Source: Spirosoma sp. SC4-14 (GTDB lineage Bacteria; Bacteroidota; Bacteroidia; Cytophagales; Spirosomataceae). From it: a stretch of 64,000 nt of DNA. Under the pieces are notes generated by a model that saw only the letters and a program-made list of their open reading frames with translations, had not been told where the DNA came from and did not search any database. The DNA lies in contig NZ_CP147518.1 in the NCBI RefSeq assembly GCF_037201965.1, positions 3,031,001 to 3,095,000 of the forward strand, given 5' to 3'. This document shows, piece by piece, positions 7,979-15,660 of this stretch. Position numbers and translations under genes: made by a program. The number at the start of each line of letters is the position of its first letter. The stretch's first letter is position 1.

Positions 7979-8132
7979 GGGGACGAATAAATGCGTTTTC
8001 TGATAACCTGGGCCTGCATTTCTACGTTTACTAGTATAGACCATTCATGTTTAACCCTGCCGCGGTTCCCGCTTATTTGCAACGAGTCAACGCAGAACTG
8101 CATGGGCAGGTCTTGAAAATAGCTCAACGAAA

Positions 8133-9353
8133 ATGGATAAGGATAAACGTAAAATTTGGATTGGAGTAGCCATTGTGGCTGCATTGGTTGTTTTGTTTTT
8201 TGTTGGTCGCGAGGTAGTTCGCTGGCAACAGACTAAGCAGGCCGCCAGGGTCAGTCATGAGCAGGCTATTCAGGAGCTAACTACGGCCCGGCAAACACTG
8301 CACCGGGTTTGCCGCTATGCCGATTCGGTTGGTATCGACACGAGTCGGATTGCCATGCCTACAACCGCTACTAAGGAAGAAATTGGTGACAGAACCGATC
8401 AACTGCTCATGGAAATTCGATATGGTAAAAAACCGTCGATGCTGGCCTTTGTCGGACTTGAGGAGCAAATAGATTCAAGTTGGGTTGATGAGGCCGATAC
8501 CGCGTTTTCGCCCGCTTCGGTACCGAATGCAGCGTTTGCACCCTACAGTCAGCTGGTGGCGCATTATAATCAATTACGCAGCCGGGAAAAAACTAATCCA
8601 GCCGTTGCCGATTCGGTGCGGCTCATTCGGCAGACGCTAAACTTCTATCGGTATATCAACCGATTCAATCCCGAACAATTTGTCCTTGTCAACATACCGG
8701 CGGGAGAGCTGAATGTTTTCGACAAAACAGGCAGGCGTATGCTGCCAATGAAAGTTATTGCCGGGAAAAAAGATAAGCAAACCCCCTGCATGACTACCTA
8801 TATCAAAGATATTGTGGCCTATCCGTACTGGAATGTCCCAAAAAGTATTGCAACGAAGGAAATGCTTCCGAAAATCCGGAACGATGTTGCGTTTTTGTAT
8901 AACCAGAACCTGGAAGTGCTCGATAGCCAAAACCGCGTGGTCGATCCGGAAGAGGTCGATTGGGAAAGTTTGTCGGAAACCAATTTCCCGTATCGCATTC
9001 GGCAGGCGTCGGGTTGTGAAAATGCCCTTGGTTTAATCAAGTTCGATCTGGCTAATCCCTTAGCGATTTATCTGCACGATACCAACGGGCGGGATATGTT
9101 TACGCTCACGGCTGATCGGTGGCGTAGCCATGGGTGCGTTCGGGTTCAGAAACCCGTAGAGCTGGCCAATTTTGTGCTGGGAGAAACGAAATTCGATGCC
9201 AATTTTATGAACCGCTGCCTGATCGATCAGAAACCACAGACACTGTCAATTCCAAAACCGTTTCCGGTGTTTATTACCTACAATATTGCCGATGTCGACG
9301 GAGCCGGACGACTACATTTTTATAAGGATGTGTATGGTCTGGGAGATAAATAG
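8133..9353 (+). CDS. membrane-anchored L,D-transpeptidase (YkuD domain)
   Basis: The product is 406 residues: a short cytoplasmic tail, one membrane anchor (about residues 9-26, IGVAIVAALVVLFFVG), a helical region to ~180, and a C-terminal YkuD catalytic domain. The active site is seen as HDTNGRDMF followed by RWRSHGCVRVQKP, with His333 and Cys335 as the catalytic His-x-Cys. The layout is that of the larger YcbB-like L,D-transpeptidases, which form 3-3 peptidoglycan cross-links or attach proteins to peptidoglycan in the periplasm. It converges on a second transpeptidase gene of a different subfamily, with one short hairpin between them. Confidence 0.93.
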   Translation: MDKDKRKIWIGVAIVAALVVLFFVGREVVRWQQTKQAARVSHEQAIQELTTARQTLHRVCRYADSVGIDTSRIAMPTTATKEEIGDRTDQLLMEIRYGKKPSMLAFVGLEEQIDSSWVDEADTAFSPASVPNAAFAPYSQLVAHYNQLRSREKTNPAVADSVRLIRQTLNFYRYINRFNPEQFVLVNIPAGELNVFDKTGRRMLPMKVIAGKKDKQTPCMTTYIKDIVAYPYWNVPKSIATKEMLPKIRNDVAFLYNQNLEVLDSQNRVVDPEEVDWESLSETNFPYRIRQASGCENALGLIKFDLANPLAIYLHDTNGRDMFTLTADRWRSHGCVRVQKPVELANFVLGETKFDANFMNRCLIDQKPQTLSIPKPFPVFITYNIADVDGAGRLHFYKDVYGLGDK

Positions 9354-9363
9354 TAACCGTATT

Positions 9364-9393
9364 GGCGTGAAAATGGCAGCGCATTTTCACGCC
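9364..9393. terminator. shared bidirectional terminator between two L,D-transpeptidase genes
   Basis: 9364-9375 and 9382-9393 are perfect 12-base reverse complements with a 6-base loop, placed between two convergent stop codons (9353 and 9405). It can terminate transcription from both sides. Confidence 0.75.
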
Positions 9394-9404
9394 GGTTCTA
9401 CGAC

Positions 9405-10121
9405 TTACAGGAGGTAGGTCGATTTTTTCAGGTAGTCTTGGTTTGGAGCGTAGACAAACAGGCAGGTGCCGCCTTTAACTACCTGAATAATACTTTTGGA
9501 ATCGGCATAGGGAACTGCCGGGCAACCCTGGCTGCGGCCTAACCGACCTGTTTTACGGATGAAATCCTCACAGGCATAATCAGCGCCGTGCAATACAATA
9601 TTGCGGTTATAAACATTATCGTTAAAGCCTTTTTCCAGCCCTTTCAGTTGAAGTGACAGGCCATGTTTACCCATGTATGTATTGAGCGTCTGGTAAAAAC
9701 CCAGGCTAGTCTGGAAAGAGGAGTTTATATTGGAAAACCGATCAGGAATCAGATCACCTGAGTTACGGCCGTGGGCAACATAGGTGTTGAAGAGAAGTTT
9801 TCTATTGGCCAGATCGACCACGTAGAGCCGTTTTTTATTGGATGGCTGGCTCAAATCGACAATTGATAGAATCGACTTGGTTGTGTCTATTTTTTGCCAG
9901 CCCCGTAAGGCATATTCAAAAACATTTTTCCGCAAACCTGACTTAGCCAGATCGAGTTGATCATATATATCGAGCCGGGAATTGGTTTTTGCCTTGGTAA
10001 CTGGGAGGGAAGCAGGGGAGGCTGCTACAACAGTACGGGTAGATTTTAGTCCGAGTCCGGTGCCTGCAAAATACGCAAATGCAAGTGCAGCCAGAAGCCA
10101 AGCGACTTTCTTCATAGACAA
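9405..10121 (-). CDS. secreted L,D-transpeptidase, YkuD_2 (murein catalytic domain) family
   Basis: The product is 238 residues with an N-terminal signal or anchor (WLLAALAFAYFAGTGLG). Domain: YVVDLANRKLLFNTYVAHGRNSGD, VLHGADYACEDF and GRSQGCPAVPY, with His179 and Cys200 as the likely catalytic pair. The G-x-S-x-GCP spacing and the preceding strand pattern are those of the compact YkuD_2 type and not the SHGC(V)R type of the neighbouring gene. It is likely a periplasmic peptidoglycan-modifying enzyme. The true start may be the second Met (10115, MKK). Confidence 0.92.
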   Translation of the reverse strand: MSMKKVAWLLAALAFAYFAGTGLGLKSTRTVVAASPASLPVTKAKTNSRLDIYDQLDLAKSGLRKNVFEYALRGWQKIDTTKSILSIVDLSQPSNKKRLYVVDLANRKLLFNTYVAHGRNSGDLIPDRFSNINSSFQTSLGFYQTLNTYMGKHGLSLQLKGLEKGFNDNVYNRNIVLHGADYACEDFIRKTGRLGRSQGCPAVPYADSKSIIQVVKGGTCLFVYAPNQDYLKKSTYLL

Positions 10122-10221
10122 AGCAGGGTGTTTTGGGATTTTATGACGGAATGTACTAATAAAACGCTAAAACACTCGTTTTAATTCGCTAAAAGACTAT
10201 CTTTTGCTCCAAACAGGTGCT

Positions 10222-10965
10222 ATGACCTCCTACGAAGAAGCTGTTCAGACCGAACTAACTCGCTGGCAATTAGCCATGCAGAAACCACCAACCCGGTTTG
10301 GGAAATTGTCGACATCCGTACAACGGCGGATGAATAAAATAATTCCCAAACGGGTCCATCAGGTCATTACGGCAACCATTAAGCAGATGACGCGGGCGGT
10401 GTTATTTGGCGCTGAATTCCTGACCCGATTGCCAGAGCCAGGCCTTACTCTGCCGCAACGGGAGTCGGCCGTGATTGCCCGAATTAACTTTTACCGCCGA
10501 GCTGGAGCCGCCGAAGGGGGCGTAACGGGAGCGGGTGGGCTATGGCTCGGTCTGGCCGATTTCCCGTTGTTGCTGGGACTGAAAATGAAAATGCTGTTTG
10601 AAATAGCCGCCTTATATGGGCATTCGGTCAATGATTACCGCGAACGGGTTTATATTCTGTATATTTTTCAACTGGCGTTTTCGAGCCAGGAACGAAGGCA
10701 GGTTATTTACCAGTATGTGGTTAACTGGCCCGAACACAGCCGTCAGCTTCCCGAAGACATTAATCAGTTCGACTGGCTGACGTTTCAGCAGGAATACCGT
10801 GATTATATCGATCTGGCCAAGATGGCCCAATTGATTCCGGGTATTGGGGCTGCCGTTGGTATTGTGGCAAACTATCAGCTTGTTACGCAACTAGGCCGTA
10901 CGGCCATGAATGCCTATCGGATGCGCTGGCTCGACGAAAATCGGCCAGTAATTACTGGTCACTAG
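10222..10965 (+). CDS. EcsC family protein
   Basis: The product is 247 residues from ATG 10222. A TTG six codons upstream is possible but unnecessary. Recognisable EcsC-family features are the central RRAGAAEGGVTGAGG followed by LADFPLLLGLKMKMLFEIA, and the C-terminal amphipathic glycine-rich stretch IPGIGAAVGIVANYQLV, all predicted membrane-associated helices. EcsC is named after a gene next to an ABC exporter in Bacillus, but its molecular role is not established. No ABC gene is adjacent here. The stop codon lies inside a short hairpin shared with the convergent serine hydrolase. Confidence 0.88.
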   Translation: MTSYEEAVQTELTRWQLAMQKPPTRFGKLSTSVQRRMNKIIPKRVHQVITATIKQMTRAVLFGAEFLTRLPEPGLTLPQRESAVIARINFYRRAGAAEGGVTGAGGLWLGLADFPLLLGLKMKMLFEIAALYGHSVNDYRERVYILYIFQLAFSSQERRQVIYQYVVNWPEHSRQLPEDINQFDWLTFQQEYRDYIDLAKMAQLIPGIGAAVGIVANYQLVTQLGRTAMNAYRMRWLDENRPVITGH

Positions 10966-10987
10966 TGATTGGCGAATAACCAGTGAC
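10958..10987. terminator. short imperfect hairpin at two convergent stop codons
   Basis: 10958-10970 and 10975-10987 pair over 13 bases with two mismatches and a 4-base loop. The EcsC stop (10963-10965) and the last base of the serine hydrolase frame both lie within it. It is a possible bidirectional terminator. Confidence 0.45.
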
Positions 10988-12111
10988 TACGGACCTTTTT
11001 TAGCTTGTTTTCTAACTTCAGCCTGCCAGTCGATGCCTAAGAAGCTGAAGGCCGGGTGCTGGCCACCAATTGTTTGGGCTACAATGACGTCGGCAAAATC
11101 GAGACCATTGGCACCATTGGCAAAATAAATAACCGCATCTTTTCGGTCTTGATTAGCCATGATAAAGCATTTGAAATCGCCATTGTCACCCCAATGCCAG
11201 AAATAATTGCCGGTAGATGTTTGTTCCAGCCCAATACCCAGGCCCCAGAACAGCCCCGGAGCCAGCGTATCGGAACCCGAGAATCGCCGGGGTAGTTTGC
11301 TTTGGGGACTAAGCATCTGATCGACTGTTGCAATTGATAAGCCGGTAGGTTTCATGAGCGCCATTATAAACTTGGCGTAGTCATTGGCTGTCGTATGCAG
11401 TGAATAGGCCATGTTCGATTGCGAAGGACGATATTTCTCCTGCGGTTCTCCCGATTGGTTGTGCGGCTGAGCAATGTCCTGGTCGAAATTCTCTTTCCAG
11501 ACAAAACCGCTATAGTTCATACCTAACGGTTTCAGAGTTCGTTCTTCCATGAAATCATTGTTCGGTATTCCCGTTATTTTTTCAACTACTTTCTGGAGGT
11601 AAACAAACCCTTCGCCGGAGTAGCCAAACCGTTCGCCGGGCGAAAACGCCATCGACAACTGATTTGATCGGCGGTTTTTACGCCAGTTTGGGAAACCGCT
11701 CTGATGACTCAATACCAGACGAGCGGTTATTTTTTTATAACGTTCGTCGGAGTCGACATCCGGATAGGGCAGGTATTCGCAGAGTGGTTTATCTAAATCC
11801 AGTTTTCCTTCTTCAACCAGTTGCAATACTGCATAGGCAAACACGGGTTTCGTTAGCGAGGCTGCTTCAAAGACCGTATTGGGCGTGACTATTTGTGGCG
11901 AATTCTGCTTTCGTAGGCCATAGCCTTTGCTATAAACAAGTTTACCTTTCTGGATAAGCGCCATGGAAAGGCCCGGAACATGGGCACTATCCATCAACTG
12001 AGTTACCCGTTGGTCGAGCTGTTTCCGTGTCGGTACCTGGGCATAGGCGGCCTGAACCAGACCAGGCAGTATCAATAGCGTAGTAATTCGGTGTAGTAGA
12101 GAAAGCATCAT
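10987..12111 (-). CDS. secreted serine hydrolase, class C beta-lactamase / PBP4* fold
   Basis: The product is 374 residues with a signal peptide (TLLILPGLVQAAYAQ). The S-x-x-K nucleophile motif is seen as AASLTKPV (Ser85, Lys88), the second element as FGYSGEGF (Y-S-G in place of Y-x-N), and the third region as WHWGDNGDF. This is the beta-lactamase-related family that includes D-alanyl-D-alanine carboxypeptidases, esterases and class C lactamases. The altered Y-S-G and lack of a recognisable KTG argue for an esterase or peptidase and against a true lactamase. Location is periplasm or surface. It is a single gene, convergent with EcsC. Confidence 0.9.
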   Translation of the reverse strand: MMLSLLHRITTLLILPGLVQAAYAQVPTRKQLDQRVTQLMDSAHVPGLSMALIQKGKLVYSKGYGLRKQNSPQIVTPNTVFEAASLTKPVFAYAVLQLVEEGKLDLDKPLCEYLPYPDVDSDERYKKITARLVLSHQSGFPNWRKNRRSNQLSMAFSPGERFGYSGEGFVYLQKVVEKITGIPNNDFMEERTLKPLGMNYSGFVWKENFDQDIAQPHNQSGEPQEKYRPSQSNMAYSLHTTANDYAKFIMALMKPTGLSIATVDQMLSPQSKLPRRFSGSDTLAPGLFWGLGIGLEQTSTGNYFWHWGDNGDFKCFIMANQDRKDAVIYFANGANGLDFADVIVAQTIGGQHPAFSFLGIDWQAEVRKQAKKGP

Positions 12112-12232
12112 TGTCTGTTTTTGAGAAAGATAGCAAATCAGTAGCGTCGTTGCATAAACCTACTCTCAAAAATGAAACACCAATTAGGCGGATTTAACGG
12201 ATTTCCGGAAAAGTCAATTGCCTTATAAAACG

Positions 12233-12904
12233 TCAGAAGGTATAAATCAACTGGGTTAGCAGACCGAGTTCATAGGTGCGAAAATTGGTGTGGGCTCCGC
12301 CAAACCGTCCCAGATGATACGTGAACGTTGGCTGGGCCGTGAGTGCAACATGGGTGTTAAGCTGATAAAGAGCCCCCGCACCCAGCAGAAGGCTGAAAAT
12401 CGGGCCCGACTCGCTGCTTAACCGTAAGTGTTGGGTCGATTCGCCTTCCCGATGGGCAATAACACGCGACGAAGCAGGAAAGTCGATCAATGGGCCGAAG
12501 GAGTAGTAAGGCGAAATTTTTCTTTCCGACGAACGATAGTTTAGTAAAATTGGAATTCGGAAGCTCCGATTGCGAAGACTGGTTTGTCCGACTCCGGCCA
12601 ACGCTAACCGATCTGTTTTAATGACCTGATACTGATACCAGAGTCCCGTTGCTACCGACCAGCCTGGGGCATAGGTGTAGTAAACGGTCACACCTGCCGA
12701 ATAACCAAATGAACCCGTACTGCCATCGAGAAAAACAGGATCAACAACCTGCCCATCGCTGTCTGGAAACAAATACAGCCGATCGTAGGCAGTATGAGTG
12801 AACAAGGGCGCAATTGTTGCCGAAACAGAAAGTTTTTCCTGGCCAAAAGCCAGTGATGTTATAAATAAAGCGGAGGAAAACAACGAAAAAAATCGGTTAA
12901 GCAT
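12233..12904 (-). CDS. outer-membrane beta-barrel protein
   Basis: The product is 223 residues from ATG 12902-12904 (MLNRFFSLFSSALFITSLAFGQ, a clean signal peptide); an upstream in-frame Met adds 17 unlikely residues. The mature part shows alternating amphipathic strands ending in aromatic residues (GYSAGVTVYYTYAPGWSVATG, IPILLNYR, PYYSFGPLIDF, LGLLTQLIYTF), and the final residue is Phe, as expected for barrels inserted by BamA. It resembles the PorT/OmpW-like small-barrel group common in Bacteroidota. The function is not known from sequence. Confidence 0.82.
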   Translation of the reverse strand: MLNRFFSLFSSALFITSLAFGQEKLSVSATIAPLFTHTAYDRLYLFPDSDGQVVDPVFLDGSTGSFGYSAGVTVYYTYAPGWSVATGLWYQYQVIKTDRLALAGVGQTSLRNRSFRIPILLNYRSSERKISPYYSFGPLIDFPASSRVIAHREGESTQHLRLSSESGPIFSLLLGAGALYQLNTHVALTAQPTFTYHLGRFGGAHTNFRTYELGLLTQLIYTF

Positions 12905-12944
12905 ACCCGTATCGGCCGTGAATTTTAAGTGAAATAAAGAAAAA

Positions 12945-12973
12945 AAGGGCACCAACCAATCGGTAGTGCCCTT
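12945..12973 (-). terminator. intrinsic terminator of the DUF4142 gene
   Basis: 12945-12952 and 12966-12973 are reverse complements. On the minus strand the hairpin is followed by a run of T (read from 12946 down to 12940). It lies about 23 bases past the stop of the minus-strand DUF4142 gene. Confidence 0.75.
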
Positions 12974-12995
12974 CGTTTTGGATTAATTGCATCCC

Positions 12996-13553
12996 TTACA
13001 TCGCGTCGTTGATGGCTTTGATTTTGTTAAGGTGTTCCTGCAAAGTTGGCACCGTTTTGGCTGCAAAGGCTTTTATATCAGGGTCTTTGGCATCTTTAGC
13101 CTCTTCCTTGAACTCGTCAACATCTTTCTGATGATCGTCGACCATCAGGCTTACGTATTTCTTGTCGAACTCTTTACCCGACAGTTTAGCCAGCTCGTCA
13201 ACGTGTTTTTGTTCTTCTTCGCCCAGGGTGGATGGCAGCACAATATTTTTACTACTAGCCAATGCTTTCAGTTCGTCGTTGGCTTTTGAGTGGTCTTTCA
13301 CCATCATGGCACCAAAATCCTTTACCTGCTGGCTTTGGGCTTTTTCCTGCGCCATTCGGCCCAGTTCAACTTCCAGCATACCACCACTGGCAGCTTTTAC
13401 GGCAAACTCCGAATCGTCATCGTCTTCGGTAGGTTTATTTTCTTCGTTGATTTGTTCAGCGCGTTCTTCGCTATCTTTCTTTTCGCTGCTTCCGCAGGAT
13501 TGAAACGTCAGGCCACTGGCTACCAATACAGCCAGAAGAATTGTCTTTTTCAT
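12996..13553 (-). CDS. DUF4142 helical lipoprotein
   Basis: The product is 185 residues: a lipoprotein-type signal (LLAVLVASGLTFQSC, lipobox Cys about residue 20), an acidic linker (EERAEQINEENKPTEDDDDS), then a four-helix DUF4142 domain with ELGRMAQEKAQSQQVKDFGAMM, VKDHSKANDELKALA and LMVDDHQKDVDEFKEEA. DUF4142 proteins are ferritin-like bundles exported to the periplasm or outer membrane. Their role is unknown, although His/Glu pairs hint at metal binding. It is divergent from the DMT transporter at 13695. Confidence 0.92.
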   Translation of the reverse strand: MKKTILLAVLVASGLTFQSCGSSEKKDSEERAEQINEENKPTEDDDDSEFAVKAASGGMLEVELGRMAQEKAQSQQVKDFGAMMVKDHSKANDELKALASSKNIVLPSTLGEEEQKHVDELAKLSGKEFDKKYVSLMVDDHQKDVDEFKEEAKDAKDPDIKAFAAKTVPTLQEHLNKIKAINDAM

Positions 13554-13694
13554 GTTAATGTGGTTTTTTATAACGTTGATATACAGAATCTTAAAAAGAA
13601 CATCAGGCTGGCTGTATTGTTTGTGGCAATGACGGTGAGTTATTTTACGGGCCGTTTGCCGGTATTCTCTTCGACTGATAATCAGGTTCTTCTC

Positions 13695-14627
13695 ATGCTT
13701 TTTCTACTACTCAGTATTTTTCTCTCCGTAATGCTTTTACTGAATTTTCGGCTCTTTCCGCGCTACGACATCAATACATTTCAGGCTATAGTTTTCAATT
13801 ATTTGGTCTGTTTCCTGACGGGTTTTCTACTTCTGCCCGCCCGCCAGTTGTTTTCGCTCGATCTGTCGCAAACCTGGACCTGGCTGGCGCTGGGGCTAGG
13901 GGTTGGGTTTATTCTGACATTTATGCTGTCGGGCGCGTCAACCCAGCGAATTGGTATTACCGCAACCTCGTTAGCCAACAACCTGTCTCTGGTAGTGCCC
14001 GTATGCTTTAGTTTGTTTGTGTTTCGGGCGGGTGGTAAACCATTCGATAGCCTGAATTATCTGGGGCTTATCCTGGCAGTGGTGGCGGTTGGGCTAAGTA
14101 CGTATAAAAAAGAACCAGCAAATGGCCCGGTCGAGGAAACGGCAGTTGCGCCCGTAAAGCCACGGCGGTTCGGTGCTGAAATCCTCTTGCCAATAGGGGT
14201 GTTTCTGTTCTATGGGGCTACCAATACCCTGATCAATTACATGAATATTCATTACATTCCATCAGCCGATAAAACGATTGTGGTTATGCTGACAATGGTT
14301 CTGGGGGCTATTGTAGCCGGACTGCTGATGCTCGTTGTCCGGATCATTCGTCAGCAGGAAACCATACAGGTTCGTAACCTGATTGGAGCCATAACGTTGG
14401 GCGTACCGAATTTCCTGAGTTTCTATACGCTGCTACTCGCCTTGTCGCAATTTGGGGGTAATGGAGCTTTTGTATATCCACTCTATAACATTGGCGTCAT
14501 TCTGGTAGCTGCCCTGATGGCTACCGCATTTTTTCAGGAAAAACTTTCGCTAGCTAACAAAATTGGCCTTGTACTGGCGGTGCTGGCCATTGGGCTTATC
14601 TCCTGGCAGGAACTGCTGGCCGGGTAA
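13695..14627 (+). CDS. EamA/DMT-superfamily transporter
   Basis: The product is 310 residues with about ten membrane helices in two repeats. I placed the start at ATG 13695 (MLFLLLSIFLSVMLLL) because it begins helix 1 as in homologues. The frame is open far upstream, but that part runs antisense through the DUF4142 gene. ATG 13629 is a second option. Seen: FQAIVFNYLVCFLTGFLL, GITATSLANNLSLVVPVCF and the second-repeat LYNIGVILVAALMATAFFQEKLS, which contains the typical E-K-L-S end of DMT exporters. Direction of transport (probably export of a metabolite) and substrate are unknown. Confidence 0.85.
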   Translation: MLFLLLSIFLSVMLLLNFRLFPRYDINTFQAIVFNYLVCFLTGFLLLPARQLFSLDLSQTWTWLALGLGVGFILTFMLSGASTQRIGITATSLANNLSLVVPVCFSLFVFRAGGKPFDSLNYLGLILAVVAVGLSTYKKEPANGPVEETAVAPVKPRRFGAEILLPIGVFLFYGATNTLINYMNIHYIPSADKTIVVMLTMVLGAIVAGLLMLVVRIIRQQETIQVRNLIGAITLGVPNFLSFYTLLLALSQFGGNGAFVYPLYNIGVILVAALMATAFFQEKLSLANKIGLVLAVLAIGLISWQELLAG

Positions 14628-14674
14628 ATTCTGGTATTAAACAGGCATATCTAATACAGTATTTTTTATTGGAG

Positions 14675-14706
14675 TTTGGTTTTAAAAATACGATTAGCTA
14701 CTTTTA
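14675..14706 (+). promoter_or_regulatory. putative iclR promoter (TTTG / TAnnTTTG type)
   Basis: TTTG at 14675-14678, 20 bases, then TACTTTTA at 14699-14706. This matches the Bacteroidota consensus TTTG-N19-TAnnTTTG in all but one fixed position and lies just upstream of the iclR palindrome. Confidence 0.45.
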
Positions 14707-14730
14707 TTTTATAATGTAAAATTATAAAAT
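14706..14730. promoter_or_regulatory. palindrome over the iclR start codon (candidate autoregulatory operator)
   Basis: 14706-14715 (ATTTTATAAT) and 14721-14730 are exact 10-base reverse complements separated by 5 bases. The second arm includes the first two bases of the ATG. The same 10-mer occurs in the susC leader. IclR proteins typically bind short palindromes in their own promoter. An AT-rich chance match is the main alternative. Confidence 0.45.
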
Positions 14731-15466
14731 GATTCAGGTTATTAATCGAGCAATTGACATCATCGAATTTATTGCTCAGGAACCCGACCGGCCAAAATCG
14801 TTGGGCGAAGTGGCCGATGCTGTAGGATTAAATCATGGAACCTGCGCCAATATTCTGAAAACATTGGTGGCGCGTGATTTTATTGAGCAGGCAGCCGTAA
14901 AAAAAGGATACACGCTAGGAGCCAAGGCCTATGCGCTCACGGGTAATGATAGTTACCGGAAAGATCTGCTGGAAGCCGCTACCAGTGAAATGCATGCACT
15001 AACGGCCCTGCTAAATGAAAATGTACTGCTGGCCGTACTCAAAGGAAATCAGCGAATTGCTCTGCAACGTACTGATTCTGAGCACGATCTTCAGGTGCGA
15101 ACACTGGATCGGAAAAATGCTTATGATACGGCTTCGGGGCGTTTGTTGCTGGCGTATTACAGTGAAACAGAGCTTGATAAGTTTATTGCCAACTATGGCC
15201 TGCCAACGGCGGATGTATGGCCGGAGGCTTCAACTCGTGAACGCTTTAGTGAGGTTGCTGCTCAAATTCGTCGCGAAGAGTTAGCCATACAACTAACCCG
15301 AGGGCGTCAGGTTATTGGCCTGGCTGTACCCGTATTCAAAGGCCCGCGGGTGGTAGCCAGTTTGAGTATATATATGCCCGAGTATCGCTATATGGCTACT
15401 GACCGAACAAAAGTGCGACAGGAGTTGCTGGCAACTGCCAGCCGAATATCAGATCGCTTGAATTAG
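14729..15466 (+). CDS. IclR-family transcriptional regulator of the polysaccharide locus
   Basis: The product is 245 residues: an N-terminal winged helix-turn-helix (residues ~1-65; SLGEVADAVGLNHGTCANIL is the recognition part) and a C-terminal GAF-like effector domain (ENVLLAVLKGNQRIAL, DTASGRLLLAYYSE, VIGLAVPVFKGPRVVASLSIYMPEY). IclR regulators sense small organic acids or sugar acids and act as repressors or activators. It sits immediately before susC in the same direction, separated by its own terminator, so it probably controls the locus at 15.6-32.5 kb. Its ligand may be an intermediate of the sugar-acid pathway encoded there. That link is inferred from position. Confidence 0.93.
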   Translation: MIQVINRAIDIIEFIAQEPDRPKSLGEVADAVGLNHGTCANILKTLVARDFIEQAAVKKGYTLGAKAYALTGNDSYRKDLLEAATSEMHALTALLNENVLLAVLKGNQRIALQRTDSEHDLQVRTLDRKNAYDTASGRLLLAYYSETELDKFIANYGLPTADVWPEASTRERFSEVAAQIRREELAIQLTRGRQVIGLAVPVFKGPRVVASLSIYMPEYRYMATDRTKVRQELLATASRISDRLN

Positions 15467-15481
15467 ATTATACAATTTTAC

Positions 15482-15534
15482 AATAATGCTGTTTACTCAC
15501 CTGGTTGATAAACCTGTGAGTAAACAGCATTATT
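15482..15534 (+). terminator. strong terminator hairpin after iclR
   Basis: 15482-15500 and 15516-15534 are perfect 19-base reverse complements around a 15-base loop, followed by ATTTTA. It begins 16 bases after the iclR stop and separates iclR from susC transcription. Confidence 0.85.
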
Positions 15535-15582
15535 ATTTTAGGCTATTTCTAAGAAAAAAAGTAAAAAATACGGCCCGGTGAT

Positions 15583-15613
15583 TTTGTTCATAAAAAAAGC
15601 TTCTCTTTATTTG
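15583..15613 (+). promoter_or_regulatory. putative susC promoter
   Basis: TTTG at 15583-15586, exactly 19 bases, then TTTATTTG at 15606-15613 (7 of 8 fixed or free positions agree with TAnnTTTG). It lies 48 bases upstream of the susC ATG, past the iclR terminator. Assignment rests on consensus match only. Confidence 0.45.
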
Positions 15614-15631
15614 TTATCATTATTGTAATTA

Positions 15632-15649
15632 ATTTTATAATATAAAAAT
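15632..15649. promoter_or_regulatory. iclR-type half-site in the susC leader
   Basis: ATTTTATAAT (15632-15641) repeats the half-site of the iclR palindrome. It is followed by ATAAAAAT (to 15649), forming a near-palindrome just downstream of the putative susC promoter. It is a candidate binding site for the IclR regulator. Confidence 0.32.
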
Positions 15650-15660
15650 AAATAAACCCC

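Noticed and set aside
8047..8169. 40-codon frame overlapping the start of the first L,D-transpeptidase
   Set aside because: It overlaps that gene out of frame, has no signal or recognisable motif, and could be chance. A gene fragment cannot be excluded.
10204..10221. TTG start six codons upstream in the EcsC gene
   Set aside because: ATG at 10222 is a normal start, and the extra residues show no conserved character.
13290..13694. Long open extension upstream of the DMT transporter start
   Set aside because: It runs antisense through the DUF4142 coding region and shows no membrane-protein features. The transporter begins at its first helix.
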